A stretch of DNA of 64,000 bases from Pontederia crassipes (Eukaryota; Streptophyta; Magnoliopsida; Commelinales; Pontederiaceae): positions 21,960,552 to 22,024,551 of the forward strand of contig CM060183.1 in NCBI GenBank assembly GCA_030549335.1. The letters are read 5' to 3'. Under the pieces are notes generated by a model, which was not told where the DNA came from, made no database searches, and saw nothing but the letters and a program-made list of their open reading frames with translations. Positions 38,382-49,492 of the stretch are shown piece after piece. The translations under genes and the position numbers were made by a program. The first letter of the stretch is position 1, and the number at the start of each line of letters is the position of its first letter.

Positions 38382-39140
38382 ACAATCACTCCAACCACTC
38401 TCGGCCGACGAACAATTAAAATTAGATTCGGTTTTGACTGAAGTGAAATCGTGAGGTATTCGATGTTAAGCTTTTGTAATTATATTATTTGAGCACTGTC
38501 CATTTCGCCCTCCGTCGTCTGTTCCCATTTCCTGTGCAGTTGTTGTAGACGGGCGATATCAGTTTCAGCATTCTTCAACCCCTTTTGCATCGCTTCGTCT
38601 TCCCCTTGATCCCGTCCCTCGCGAAAATATCCTTCAAAATTTACCAGATCCAATTTCTTCCTTTCTATTCATTTCGTGCAATATAACCAGAGAGGCATCC
38701 GGATCAAACCACCCACCCACCTTACCTTCTTCGTTCGTGTCACTGTCCAAATCTCCTCTGCTCTTTGCCGTGCGTTACCAACTGCGTCTCCTTTCCTCCC
38801 TTGGAACGACCCCAACTCCCTCGTTTAATGCCAAGCCCACTGATCCTGGGCACCAAAAACGCTAAATCCAGTAAGAAGTCCCAAAGATCCAATCTTGACG
38901 CAATTAGAGACCTCAAAGTTCACACCTTTGTCTCCATCGAAGTGCGCGGTTGCAACATCCAGGTTTTAGGAGGAGGTGGAGGGGGAGGAGGAGCAAAGCT
39001 GCCATTTTTAAGACGTAGGACTCTTAACCTCTCTGTCAGAGAGCCCTAAAGCTCTCGCCTTTGTGCTCTCCGAGGTTGAAGTCTCCGCCTCTTTTGAGGC
39101 GCTTAGGTTGAGAAGAAGAAGAAGAACAGGCGGCAGATCA
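38382..39140 (+). promoter_or_regulatory. Presumed promoter and 5' leader of the F-box gene
   Basis: Composition changes from AT-rich to CT-rich and balanced across this stretch, as expected for a plant leader. The transcription start is not identifiable by eye. It contains an upstream open reading frame, listed separately. Confidence 0.4.
38828..39049 (+). CDS. Candidate upstream ORF of the F-box gene (73 codons)
   Basis: ATG-initiated frame of 73 residues, ending 91 bp before the main start. It has an eight-glycine run and otherwise no known domain. If the transcript starts upstream of 38,828, this uORF would tend to lower translation of the F-box protein. It could equally be chance in a GC-richer leader, and I make no claim about function. 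Confidence 0.3.
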   Translation: MPSPLILGTKNAKSSKKSQRSNLDAIRDLKVHTFVSIEVRGCNIQVLGGGGGGGGAKLPFLRRRTLNLSVREP

Positions 39141-40328
39141 ATGCCGCGTGCGCGAGGCGATGGGCGGCGGGAGGAGGTTGTGAGGATGGATCCGTCCATC
39201 TGGGGGCGGCTGCCGGACGAGCTCCTGGAGCGCATCCTGTCGCTGCTCCCCCTGCGCACCATCATCGCCCTCCGACCGACGTGCAAGCACTTCCACTCCC
39301 TCCTCACCACTCCTTCCTTCCTCGCCCTCATCCATCGCCACCACTGCGACCACTCGCCGCCCTCCACCTTCCTCCTCCTTTCGCATCCCCAGTTCGCCCG
39401 TCGATTCCTGCCGCTATACGACGCCTCCATCGACGCCTGGCGCTCCGCCCGGATCCCGTCCTCTACGGCTTCCTCCTCGGCGCCCCTCCTCTCCGCCGCG
39501 TCCGGCCTCCTCTGCTTCTGCCTCTACTCCCCTCACCACCCCCCGTCGCTGCTCGTCTCCAACCTCCTCACCAATACATCCAAGATCCTGCCTTTGCCCA
39601 CCAACTCCTCCCCTCCGACCTCCGCCACGATCGTCTCCCTCCCATCCGCTTCCCCCCACGGCTACAAGATCTTCCTCCCCTCTCCCTCCTTCCCCGACTC
39701 CGTTTTCGTCTATGACTCCGCTTCTCTCGCCTGGACCCGCTACCTGGGCCTCGAATCGCTGCTTGGGCACGGGAGCTCCCACCAAAATGGCGCCTTTTTC
39801 GACGGATGCCTCTACTTCGCCACTCAGGAGCCCTTCTCCATCGTCAGCTTCGATCTGCGGTCTGGCGGATGGGACGTAGCGGGCGCGGCGGCGGCTGTGC
39901 TACCGGCGGAGCTGGCCTTCGCTCGTCTCGTCGGCAGCCCCGGCGGCGATCGGCTGTACCTCGTCGGCGGCGTGGGGCGGAACGGGATATCGAGGTGCCT
40001 GAAGGTTTGGGAACTGGTCGTGGGCAGGAGCAGCGGCGGTGGCAGTCGCGGGCAGGTACAATCGAAGGTTTGGGTGGAGGTCGGGCAACTACCGGAGATG
40101 ATGTGCCGGAAGTTCGTGTCCGTGTGCTACCACAACTACTCGCACGTGTACTGCCTCTGGCACGACGGGCTCGTCTGCATCTGCTGCACCACATGGCCGG
40201 AGGTGCTCTTCTTCAAGGTGACCAGGAGGACGTGGCATTGGCTTCCCAAGTGCCCCATGCTTCCGGAGAAGTGGAGCTGCGGGTTCCGGTGGTTCTCGTT
40301 CGTCCCTGACCTCTATGCTCTGGTTTAA
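39141..40328 (+). CDS. F-box/kelch-repeat protein (At5g43190/At5g15710 type)
   Basis: Intronless gene for a 395-residue F-box protein; such proteins are the substrate-recognition subunits of SCF ubiquitin ligases. The F-box lies at about residues 22-64 (RLPDELLERILSLLPLRTII, then LRPTCKHFHSLLTTPSFLALI). The remaining 330 or so residues look like the F-box-associated kelch/beta-propeller region, with SGLLCFCLY, YKIFLPSPSF and GGDRLYLVGGVGRNG segments. The MDP-IW..LP opening is shared with Arabidopsis At5g43190/At5g15710-like proteins as I recall them. The first in-frame ATG is used; a second ATG at 39,186 (MDPSIWGRLP) has the better context (A at -3, G at +4) and may be the true start, giving 380 residues. 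The gene is very GC-rich, in strong contrast to its surroundings. Confidence 0.9.
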   Translation: MPRARGDGRREEVVRMDPSIWGRLPDELLERILSLLPLRTIIALRPTCKHFHSLLTTPSFLALIHRHHCDHSPPSTFLLLSHPQFARRFLPLYDASIDAWRSARIPSSTASSSAPLLSAASGLLCFCLYSPHHPPSLLVSNLLTNTSKILPLPTNSSPPTSATIVSLPSASPHGYKIFLPSPSFPDSVFVYDSASLAWTRYLGLESLLGHGSSHQNGAFFDGCLYFATQEPFSIVSFDLRSGGWDVAGAAAAVLPAELAFARLVGSPGGDRLYLVGGVGRNGISRCLKVWELVVGRSSGGGSRGQVQSKVWVEVGQLPEMMCRKFVSVCYHNYSHVYCLWHDGLVCICCTTWPEVLFFKVTRRTWHWLPKCPMLPEKWSCGFRWFSFVPDLYALV

Positions 40329-41783
40329 GATCTATCTGACGTCTGCCATTGGCTCTCCTGCGCGTGCCTGATTTCTTATTACAACACATGGATGTGTATA
40401 CTGCAACTTCGGATGTGTTTTCTCTTTGAATTCTTCTTTATCTCCCTTTTGTAGAAATTGCTCTTGTTATCTTTGTGTGTTGAATTAATTGGATTCATCG
40501 TGAAGCATGTGAATTGTGTATAATTAGTGGATCTTACTTTATACTGTAATGAGCTTGTTCGTACGAAAACAATGCTAATGTTTTAGCTGCAATAGGCCTG
40601 GCCTGTGATAGCAGCAGATAACAGAAGCAACATTCCATAGAGTCGTTTGACAGTAAAATGAACTGCATGCAATGACATGTGATGTGGCCTATCTTAAAAT
40701 TATGAAGAAAAGTTTTGTGAATTTTCCAAGGCAGACAAAACGGTACCATCAAATCAACGCCTCTACTTCAGACAAATGTGCATTAGTTACATCGTGGAAA
40801 GAGTCTTCAAGCTTACACGATAATATTTGTCTGATTCGTTTGTGATTCAATAAGATTTAAAGGATCAAGTTTATACTCTAAATTCTAAACAGAGTGTAGA
40901 TCGACAGGACCCGGTCGTGAGATGTCTATTGATCTCTCTTCATTGGCTTTTTCTTTTTCATACTGGATCATTTTTTATATTTTCCTGAACATAGAAACTT
41001 AGACGAAATCCTCGTTTTCTCTGAATGGACTTTATCTCCTTATTGTCTACCTTCATATTTTTTTCATTATAAGAATATATATTTCTTAAAAAGATATGTC
41101 AAATATGAGTTTTCACTTAGTCCTTGTATTGTATTGTCTTTTTTAACTGCAATTCCTTTTTTTAAGTCCATTTATCCGTATTAGAATTTCAAAATATATT
41201 TTTTTGGCAAAAACCTAAGGTATTATTTGAATTGTGGCAGAATGAAAAGGAATGGAGGGGAATAGAAGGATAAAAGTGTATGGATAAGAATTAGTTTAAA
41301 GAAGAATGGGAATAAAATAGTATTTAAGAAGTGTTTGGTTGAAGATTAGTTATTCATCTTATAAAACAACAATTGAAGAAGTTTAGTTATTCATTATAAT
41401 TTTAAGAATAAAGAAAAAATGTGTTTAAAAGATTGTTGAATAAGATTCTGCTTAGGAGATGAAATAATAAGTTTAATTATTCTAGATAAGGAGAATATTC
41501 AAGGTTGAATGCATAACTATTTTACCTTAATTTTTTTTATTGTGTTTGACTTTATACTAAGGAATTAAGTGTAATTCTCATCTACTCCTCAAACAGATAG
41601 TTGTAAGAAGGGACATAATATTTAAATATAGCAAAGGGATATTTGCTCGACGTCTCTTGTGTGTCAGATAAAAGTGTGGCTGGAGCCCGGCCACATCCCA
41701 GTGCTGGCCATTCCCTATCGAATTCGTCACCCCCTCCACTCTTTTCAACAAAACAACCATCAACCCTCAATTCAGTCTCTCTC
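40329..41783. other. Intergenic: F-box 3' flank and next promoter
   Basis: No further gene seen. AT-rich. 'AAGTGTTTGGTTGAAGATTA' near 41,330 and 'TTGTGTTTGACTTT' near 41,543 look like degenerate MITE ends. A TATA-like TTTAAATATAGC lies about 150 bp before the next gene. Confidence 0.4.
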
Positions 41784-42447
41784 ATGGCATCGTTTAAGCC
41801 TTCCTCCATGCTCCCCCCTCCGAACCCAACGCCAAATGCTCCTAAAACCTCATCTTCACTGATACCCACCATGTCAGAAATTTTGGAGTCCTCCAGAGCT
41901 CAAGGCCTCAAGCTGCAGCTCCGAACCACGGGTCCCTTCTTCCGGGTTCAAGCCGAAGGTGAGGCCGGCCTAGAGCTGGGCACGGCGAATGGCTTGGTTA
42001 GGCCATGGGTCGGGGGCAACGTTTTGCACCTGGACTCAATAAAGCTGTCCCGGGAGACCCTTCACATGGACCGGTCCATCTTTGGTCTGGGTCTGTTCGT
42101 CGGCGCGGTCGCGATCAGGCACGGGTTCGACTCGGGTTGCACCAGGGCCGAGCTACTGGCCATAAACGACTCCCCTCAATTCCACACAAAAGTAATCTCT
42201 TTAACTCTTTCTTTTGATACGACTAGTCAAATAACATTAGCATTGTCACATTTACCTTGGTTTTGAATATGTTCAGCTTGTTAGATACTACAAGAGGATG
42301 GGATTCGAGGTGGTGCACGAGGTGGATGGCTCGTCCGCAGGAGACATGGCTCACATGCTGGTGTGGGGAGGCAGAGGCACCAGAATGGATGCGAACATAG
42401 AGGAGCTTCTCCTGAAATGGGGCAAAAGGCTGAAGCCTTCAGCTTAA
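41784..42447 (+). CDS. GNAT-like conserved plant protein, possibly plastid-targeted
   Basis: Two exons, 41784-42191 and 42277-42447, joined by an 84-bp GT-AG intron in phase 0, giving 192 residues. The N-terminus (about residues 1-30) is rich in Ser, Pro and Thr and poor in acidic residues, as in chloroplast transit peptides. The middle contains VLHLDSIKL and RSIFGLGLFVGAVAIRHGFD, then AELLAINDSPQFHTK. Exon 2 begins LVRYYKRMGFEVVHEV, which has the shape of the late GNAT acyl-CoA-binding motif (LY.k.GF). It ends WGGRGTRMDANIEELLLKWG. Assignment to the GNAT acetyltransferase fold is inferred from these motifs, and no substrate can be proposed. The start is the first ATG in frame; the upstream sequence in frame has no ATG. 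It converges with the porin gene downstream. Confidence 0.75.
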
Positions 42448-43192
42448 CACAGGCTACTGGGATATCAGATTCTTGCTACAGTAGTTGAAGAAAAAAAAAT
42501 CTAGTAAGCGCTCACAGGTCTATTTTGTCAACCAAGACAGTTAAGCGCTTGTTATTCTGGAGTTCTTGTAACAGCTTGAGAAATAAGGAAAATTAAAATG
42601 GCAGTAGGCTTGAAGTGTGGCTTGTAGTATATATTTGGTTGAAATAACCAGAGCTCACATCCGGGATAATATTGCTTTCTGAGCCCATATTTTGTTACTT
42701 CAAGGCTAAACCAATCTAGTTACAATTGAAATGGTTTAGAAATCAACAGGGGTTGCTTATAATTTGCTTATGAATGTTTAGTGCATTTTCTTAAAAAAAT
42801 GAATGTTTAATACAGTTCAGATGTTAACCACCTGAAAAATAAAGGAATACCGGCTCTACAAATTAACAAAAGGAAGAGGCAAAACAAGAATATTTCTGCA
42901 CCAATATGCAGCCAAACCACTGTATTTCAAATGCTTAGGTTCAGGAACAATGAGGTACCCTCACATCCATATACAGGCACTTCAAAAAAAAAAAGAGTGG
43001 TATTACACTTTTAGAAAGCCAATTGGCTAGAAGAATAAACTTCATTTGCCTAAAATTCCTAACAAAACAAATTAAACCATTCACAATGGTTGAATAATAA
43101 CTTCATGAAAAACATTTCTGTCCAATGAATTTATTGTGCATAGCCTTTTGGATTCAACTCAAGAAATGCAAAAAATTCTATCGACAAAAACT
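42448..43192. other. Convergent intergenic region
   Basis: 745 bp between two genes pointing at each other, holding both 3' UTRs. AATAAA-like signals are present on both strands, but I cannot assign one. No gene seen. Confidence 0.5.
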
Positions 43193-46100
43193 TCAAGGCT
43201 TCATAACAAGAGCTAAACCGAACTTGGGAGTCCTATCCAAGGCTTTGGCTTCAAACTCACCAGATATAGTTAGATGTGTATTTCGTGTCACTTGATGCTG
43301 AAGAAGAGCTGCGAGCTTCCCAGTGTTGTTGAGTTTTGCTTTAACAGTAGTTTCAGGATCAATTGCATATTGCCCTCCAACTGTCAATGTGTTCTCATTG
43401 GTAGAGAACCTCCTAACAATCTCTCCAACGGCACTGCTCTTCTGCCTTTCATCCAAATATTTGACATAGGAAATTCGGAGGGTATCACCTTTGTCTGACC
43501 TGATAAAGAAACTTGTTATATCTAACCATTTTACATGCTGTCATTACAAAGGTCAAAGATTCGTTCTCACTTACAGAACTACAGAAGCACTATATTCAGG
43601 CTTCGTCAGGCCAATTCCAGTACTGTATTTAACAAAGGTTCCTGAACCACTATCAAAACCCACCTCTGCACCATAGGCAAAGCCATGGCCACCTATTGTC
43701 CCAGAAAGCTCGACCACCGGGTTCTGCCTTAGAGCCACTACTGAGGCAAAACTGACATGATCATGAAAATATTGCAGCTCCAACTAAAAAATAATTTAAA
43801 GACAGGTTAGATACATTGTCAAGGTTTCGGCAGAATAAATAGACTATGACCTTTTACCTTTCCAGAGTCATAATCTCGCAGTGTAGCAGAAATAATAGCC
43901 TTTGTACACGGCAGAATATCTGAGATGGTAACAGTTGTTGAGATCTGGTGAAAAGGAGAATCTTATTACATATTTGCCATCCAAATAATCAAGCAACAGA
44001 TAAAAGTAATACAGTAAAGTTATACAGTAATCAAGCAACAAATAATCTTACTCACATTGGTGGCGGTGTCCACTTTAAAACCAACAACTGTGTTCCTATA
44101 TTTGTACTGTGAGCCAACATCAAAGGAATAAATATTTCCTTTCTTGACTGCAGCAGAAGTAAGCCCCTGACAATAAACAATAGACATTTAGCATACTCAT
44201 GATAGATGCGAACAAACTCTAATGTCACATAAATAACAAGGACTTCAATGTCAAATTTAGCAAAGAAAAATTTTCGTTACAGTAATTAGGGAATTAATAA
44301 GTTTTTTACTCCGGATTATCAATTTATCATGGCATATCTTTCATGAAGTTGTACTATATTGGCATCAAAGGGAAATGGAGAAGTTTTGTAATCATACTCA
44401 TACCAAGCACATCTCACAATGCAATACACCAGAAGCAAGAAATAAATTAAACAAATTATTTCTTTTCCAGAGTAAAATAGATAAAATAACAAGAGGATCT
44501 TCATTATAGTGCATTTCATGCATGAAACCTGGACAGTAAAGAACACTCTTGTAGCATTTGTGTGAACTTGAAATATTTGGCTAAAATAATTATAGTTTGT
44601 ACAAGAATCTTCAAATAGAAGATAAAAGTTACAGCAACAACATTATATTGACAACATTCTTCTCAGAAAGGTATATTCTCGACATGGAAAAATGAACAAT
44701 GTCACATTTAGTCATTAACGCCAGAAACAGAAGACAACATGCCAAGGAGAAGGAAGTAGCGAGATCAAGTTTAAATCAATCTGATCATGCAAAAAGCAGT
44801 TTAAGGCATCATCCAGTTCAACATAATAAAACTAACACAAATCTACAGAGATACAATTTAAAGGTACATGGAAGTCAGGAGGTATATAAAAAAGAACTTA
44901 GAAAAGAACATTCGTGGTTTGAAAAAGAACATATATTTTTAACCCTCACACAAGAAGTACAAAGTATTTCACTAACAATCAAAACCTCTAAAAAAAAGGA
45001 AACAGAACAAGAAAACAATGGATAAGTTTCTCTTGAATTTGAAGTTGTTACACATGAATAACTTCAATTAGTTCTAACACTCAGTCAAAGGTGTCCATTT
45101 GACTAAACTTTCAAAGTTTTTTTCTCATTTCTAAAACTGAAATACACAGCTCCTCAAGAATCACATATAATGTATGTATGTGTGTGTATATATATGAATT
45201 TAGCTGTGAAGCCTAGCAATAATACAAGTTCTTGTTAACCAGATATAGAAAACAAGAAATGTTGTTACAGCATAGAATTTTCAATATCAAGATATCCTTG
45301 TTAATGAAGATAGTGCTTGCATATATACAAAAGGATGTATGATGAAATTAACATAACAAGAAGCAACTGCTATTTTGTTAAAACATAGATAAAACAGAAT
45401 CAGTAATTCAAGACATTCATAAAGCTACCGTCAAGTTCCTAGAATTGTGTTTTCTTACATCTTTTATTGAGAAATTTCATAAATATGGTTTCAAATATGA
45501 AGTTTCCTGGTATCCTTCATGACAATCCTACCAGAGCAGAAGAATTTGATTTTGAGGCCTCTTACTGTTATTTAGGCAAGGCCTTTGAATTCTTCCTTTC
45601 TACCACCACCTTACTTTATTTGTTAATCATTCATTCAGAGTTTTTTTTTAAAGGGTCGTTCATTCAGAGTTAGTACAAGCAAAACGATGGGAAATTTTTT
45701 TGAGAGGAAAAACTATGGAAATTGTATTCATCCAAAGACTCGAATGGCACAATAAGCACAGGCATGCTGTTGATCGCCAACTTTCCTGACATCTGGAACC
45801 TCTGTTATGATATCTAAAATTGTATGCATGAAAAACGAACTAGTGCCTTAAGTTCCTAAGCCTCACAATAGATTGCAACCACAGAATTTCCACTTCGTAA
45901 GTATGATATAATTCAATATGTGTCTGCATTTTATTTGGAATTCCCAAACAGTAAGATGGGTTTATGACTGATGAAACAGTCACAAGGACGTTGTTGAGAT
46001 ACATCCTAACAGTTAACTATGCAATAGTACTTGAACAAAAGCATCGCAGGATTTGTCAGCAAGAAGGTTAGGATGTTTGCAATTAGCTAACAACCTCAAT

Positions 46101-46823
46101 AGGCAACTGATGTTGCAAATTGATCATGGCTATTTGATAAGTAGACATGGCTTTGATTTTTTTTTTTTCACTTACAAGGTCAATTGCAAGCAAAACCAGT
46201 TTTCGGGGAACCAAAAACTTAACGAATGGAATCCCGATATACAAAAAACTAATATTCAATGGCGGTCTTTATGAATCCAAAACAAGTGATTAGGCAAACA
46301 TGTTTACATGTCAACACTAGCCTGAACAAAGTAGCCAAAACCCTACTCTTTAGCACAAAAAAGTGTCGCCGCCAACAAAGGAATGTGAGCAAAACAGGCC
46401 AATAACAAGCAGTACAAGTAGTGTACAACTATTACACCGCAAAAAAAAGGGTAAACAAGAACGTACAGCAAACTGATCCTATATTTGCGATTGAATAAGT
46501 TACAACTTACAACACAACGCATCCTCAATTAAATCCAGGAAAACGAAAACAATTCGAGAACGAGAATACACACCACTCCAGAGGCACTAGTGGTGGAGAT
46601 TGTGAGCTTCTGGTCGCTGGTGTAGTCCTTAGTCAGCAGATCTATTTTCCCCAAATGACAATAAAAACATCAACATAATGGTATAAAGGGCTCCGAAGAA
46701 GAGGAGGATCGACATCAAACAACAAGAACACAAAATTCAAATCCGAGTAAATTGGATTTGCAGATGGTAATAGTAACCTTTGGCCTTCTTGCCGATGTCG
46801 GAGAAGAGCCCGGGACCCTTCAT
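43193..46823 (-). CDS. Mitochondrial outer-membrane porin (VDAC)
   Basis: Voltage-dependent anion channel, a 19-strand beta-barrel that passes metabolites such as ATP and ADP across the mitochondrial outer membrane. Six exons on the minus strand: 46823-46778, 46641-46574, 44166-44056, 43944-43858, 43783-43575 and 43499-43193. All have GT-AG junctions with consistent phase, giving 828 nt and 275 residues, the normal length for the family. It opens MKGPGLFSDIGKKAKDLL, the usual VDAC amphipathic N-terminal helix region, followed by DYTSDQKLTISTTSASGV. Alternating hydrophobic/polar beta-strands continue to the C-terminus FGLALVMKP, the typical eukaryotic porin end. No presequence is expected, since porins are sorted by a beta-signal. 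Intron 2 is long (2.4 kb). I see no frame break, so the gene should be functional. The isoform number cannot be assigned. Confidence 0.95.
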
Positions 46824-47513
46824 GGCTGCTGCTGCTGACTTCCTCAATCGAAGTGTTTCTTTTCAAATTTCTAAGCCAATTCGAAAAGAAAATGAGAGGA
46901 CGACAATTTGACGACGGAATCTTTAAGTGTGGTCACGATGGACGGTCGGAGTGCGATGACAGCAGTCGGCTCCACCAAAGTGGTGATCCATCGAACGGTC
47001 GACAAGAGAGAGGAGAGGGGGGAGAATGGAGGACGGGAATCCAATGTGTTGTCGTAGTATCGCGTGGTTCAGCTATTAGATTCGATAGAGGGTCGGACAG
47101 TTTTGGACCTGTCGTTTGCTACTAGGCTTATGACAATGGGCTTGTGCCTTACTGATACTATTTGTAATTTTTCCCTTTCTTGCCGAGTTCTTTGTTTAAT
47201 TATATATATGTAATATTTCGGTAACTGATTTTTTAATATTAGACTATTAGTCGCTGATTAATATAATATTAATAACAATGGTTTAAAAAAGGGAAAACTT
47301 ATAATTATTATTTTACGTCGAGATGGTATACGCACATGACTAACTATGAACTGTACTGGTACTTAAATATTATTAATGATGATAAGGATTATTATTTAGT
47401 TTTCGTGCGAAACTTTTCACTATATGTGTTATGTATAAACATTATATATACATGCATATGAACATGGAGGTGTAAAGGGTAAAATGGAGGTGTGCTTCAC
47501 ACCCTACCAAACA
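46824..47513 (-). promoter_or_regulatory. Presumed promoter and 5' leader of the porin gene
   Basis: The first 300 bp upstream of the porin ATG are GC-richer than the rest, typical of a housekeeping leader. Beyond about 47,140 it is AT-rich. A short motif (AAGGGTAAAATGGAGGTGTG at 47,475) foreshadows the terminal repeat of the next element. No convincing TATA box. Confidence 0.35.
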
Positions 47514-47747
47514 TATATATAAAGGGTAAAAATGGAGGTTCACACCTTATGAAGCAATATTTCAGTCGTCCAAATCATATCAGACGGTTCATTAAATTTA
47601 ATCGAATGTCATCCGAATCTGATCGGATGATTGAGATTCATCTCGCGAGATGAATACTCCCTCACTCTCTTTCTCTCTCCTCCGAGATCCCTCCCTCCCT
47701 CCTTGCTCTCACACAGAAACATGCACGATGCAGCCCTCAACTGATCG

Positions 47748-48176
47748 ATGGCGAGCGCTCTCGCCCTCGATCGCCGGTCATTTCCCCCTCTCTCTGTCTG
47801 GATCGTCTCTCTCTCTCATCTTGCGAGGGCCTTCGATGTTGTCGTCTACCTCCACGGCTATCTCGATCGTCTCTCGCTCGTGGTCGCTAGCATCGTCCCG
47901 AACAGGAATCTTCCTGGCGGAGACGATGCTGCGGAGCCGGTGGAGGAGTCTCTCGCGATGCAGTCCTTGATCAAGTGCCCTTGCCTTCAATCGTCAATCG
48001 ATCCCCTCTCTATCTGCCCTGATCGTCTCTCTGTCTCATCCCGCGAGGGCCTTCGACGTCATCGTCATCCGCCTCTACAGTCGTCTAGATCATCTCTCTC
48101 GTTGTCACGTTCTCCTGCGTCATCCCATCGTTGGCGATGGAGGAGGCGATCTCCTCATAGACGGGGATCTTCCTAG
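47748..48176 (+). CDS. Hypothetical 142-codon ORF inside the Pack-MULE-like element
   Basis: ATG-initiated frame (MASALALDRRSF...) of 142 residues, rich in Ser, Arg and Leu. No recognised domain. It spans the internal duplication, and other frames in the same GC-rich stretch are also open, so protein coding is doubtful. Confidence 0.2.
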   Translation: MASALALDRRSFPPLSVWIVSLSHLARAFDVVVYLHGYLDRLSLVVASIVPNRNLPGGDDAAEPVEESLAMQSLIKCPCLQSSIDPLSICPDRLSVSSREGLRRHRHPPLQSSRSSLSLSRSPASSHRWRWRRRSPHRRGSS

Positions 48177-48210
48177 CAGAGACAATGCTGCCGAAGCCGA
48201 TGGAAGAGGA
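47760..48210 (+). repeat. Internal tandem duplication (about 235-bp period)
   Basis: The blocks GATCGTCTCTCTCTCTCATC, GCGAGGGCCTTCGA, then GATCTTCCT/GCAGAGACGATGCTGC recur in the same order starting near 47,800 and 48,030. Confidence 0.7.
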
Positions 48211-48513
48211 GGAGAGAGAAAGAGAGAGAGAGGGAGAAGGGGAGATCAAGAGAGAGGCCAGAGGGAGGTGGTTCCCCGGCTGCCAGAGCCCTCATCGGCT
48301 ATATGGATTGTCGGCGAGGGCGCCCTGTAACGAGAGAGGGAAAAAAGAGAGAGAGAAAGAGGGGAGGAGAGAGAGAGGAGAAGAAAATCTCGTGAAATTA
48401 TGTACAATATCACAAATATCTCGCACGCCTTTAGTTCAAATTTGATCGGTTGAGATTGCATTTCACGGGATGAAATAAAGAGTACTTCACATCTCTATTT
48501 TACCTATATATAA

Positions 48514-49004
48514 ATATTATAATGAAATGTAATAACTGATTTGCATGTATGATGTATGGGACAAACACTAATTTATTAATTTTTATAAATACTAATTTAT
48601 TACCGAAGTTTGTGTTAGACTGGTGCTGTGCGATTTGTACTCTTTGCAAATTTCTAGGGCTTTTATAGTTTTATGGGGAAATTGTAAAGTTGGCTCGTGG
48701 TAGACAAGCAGGTGTACTTTTTCCAATTTCCATAGAAAAGACCAATGCACATTGCAATACAATCATTTTTATGTTTTCCCTTTTTTCTCATTATATATAA
48801 ATTATAAGTCTTTTGATCCAACGAGTGAAGACGCCATGCCCATTATTTCAAAGGACACTTTCATTAAATCATAAAAAAAAAATACCAAGAAAAAGTTTCT
48901 AAGATAGATCTTAACGTGAAATAGGAATGTTTTCTTATTATAAATAAAAATATTTCTGAAATTTCTTTTTTCTTTCTTGCGAATTGGATTCCTTACCCTG
49001 CTAA
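48514..49004. other. AT-rich intergenic DNA
   Basis: No gene seen. Confidence 0.4.
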
Positions 49005-49152
49005 CTCTTCGAGAGAAAGTCCCTCATATCATAGAGAGCATAATTTTCTCATCCCAAAGGAGCCTCTATAGCGCGCTCCGGCTTTCGAAAGATAGACTCC
49101 TTTTCAAATCGCCCCGCGGATTGAGCTTTCTATTCGAATGATAGGCCTAAAA
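49005..49152. other. Organelle-like patch (possible NUMT)
   Basis: About 150 bp of roughly 45-50% GC set in about 28% GC DNA, with sharp edges. Segments such as CCTCTATAGCGCGCTCCGGC and AAATCGCCCCGCGGATTGAG have the even composition and style of plant mitochondrial non-coding DNA. The identification is by style only. It could be any captured non-AT-rich sequence. Confidence 0.3.
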
Positions 49153-49492
49153 AAACCAAAGGCCCGACAACTGGATATTGTAAAGTATCTAACCAGGTCA
49201 ATGAGTTCAAACTATAGATGGCTTATTTTTTGAAAAAAATATTTTGAATCTTACTTTATTAAGCATGTATCGTGAAGCAAATCATTTCGCAAATCTTGAT
49301 TTATTAAGCACTTGGTTGAATGTTTTATTTTTTCTTAGTAGGAGTAGGCCATCTCAATCTCATGATCTTCTAAATATTTTGTATAAAAACTTGTGCTATC
49401 CTTAATGCCACTCCTAATTTCCTAATGGAACTCCTTCTTTGACTATTTTTCCCTTATTATAATTTATAGATTTATAATATAATATTTTATAA

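Larger units (their letters stand above)
47523..48504. mobile_element. Pack-MULE-like element carrying GC-rich sequence
   Basis: A 982-bp block flanked by identical 9-mers TATATATAA (47,514-47,522 and 48,505-48,513). A 9-bp target-site duplication is the signature of Mutator-like elements. Termini: AGGGTAAAAATGGAGGTTCA on the left and, read inward on the minus strand from the right, GGTAAAATAGAGATGTGAAG, a short imperfect inverted repeat. The interior (about 47,650-48,400) is GC- and CT/GA-rich, unlike the flanks, and contains an internal duplication with about a 235-bp period. No transposase is present. The duplicated 9-mer is itself AT-simple, so chance is possible. Confidence 0.5.

Noticed and set aside
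39138..40309. Other frames across the F-box gene, including Arg-rich and Gly-rich proteins
   Set aside because: Shadows of the GC-rich F-box coding sequence.
44699..45025. 108-codon + strand ORF inside the long porin intron
   Set aside because: AT-rich, Lys/Gln-rich, no domain, and inside an intron of the opposite-strand gene.
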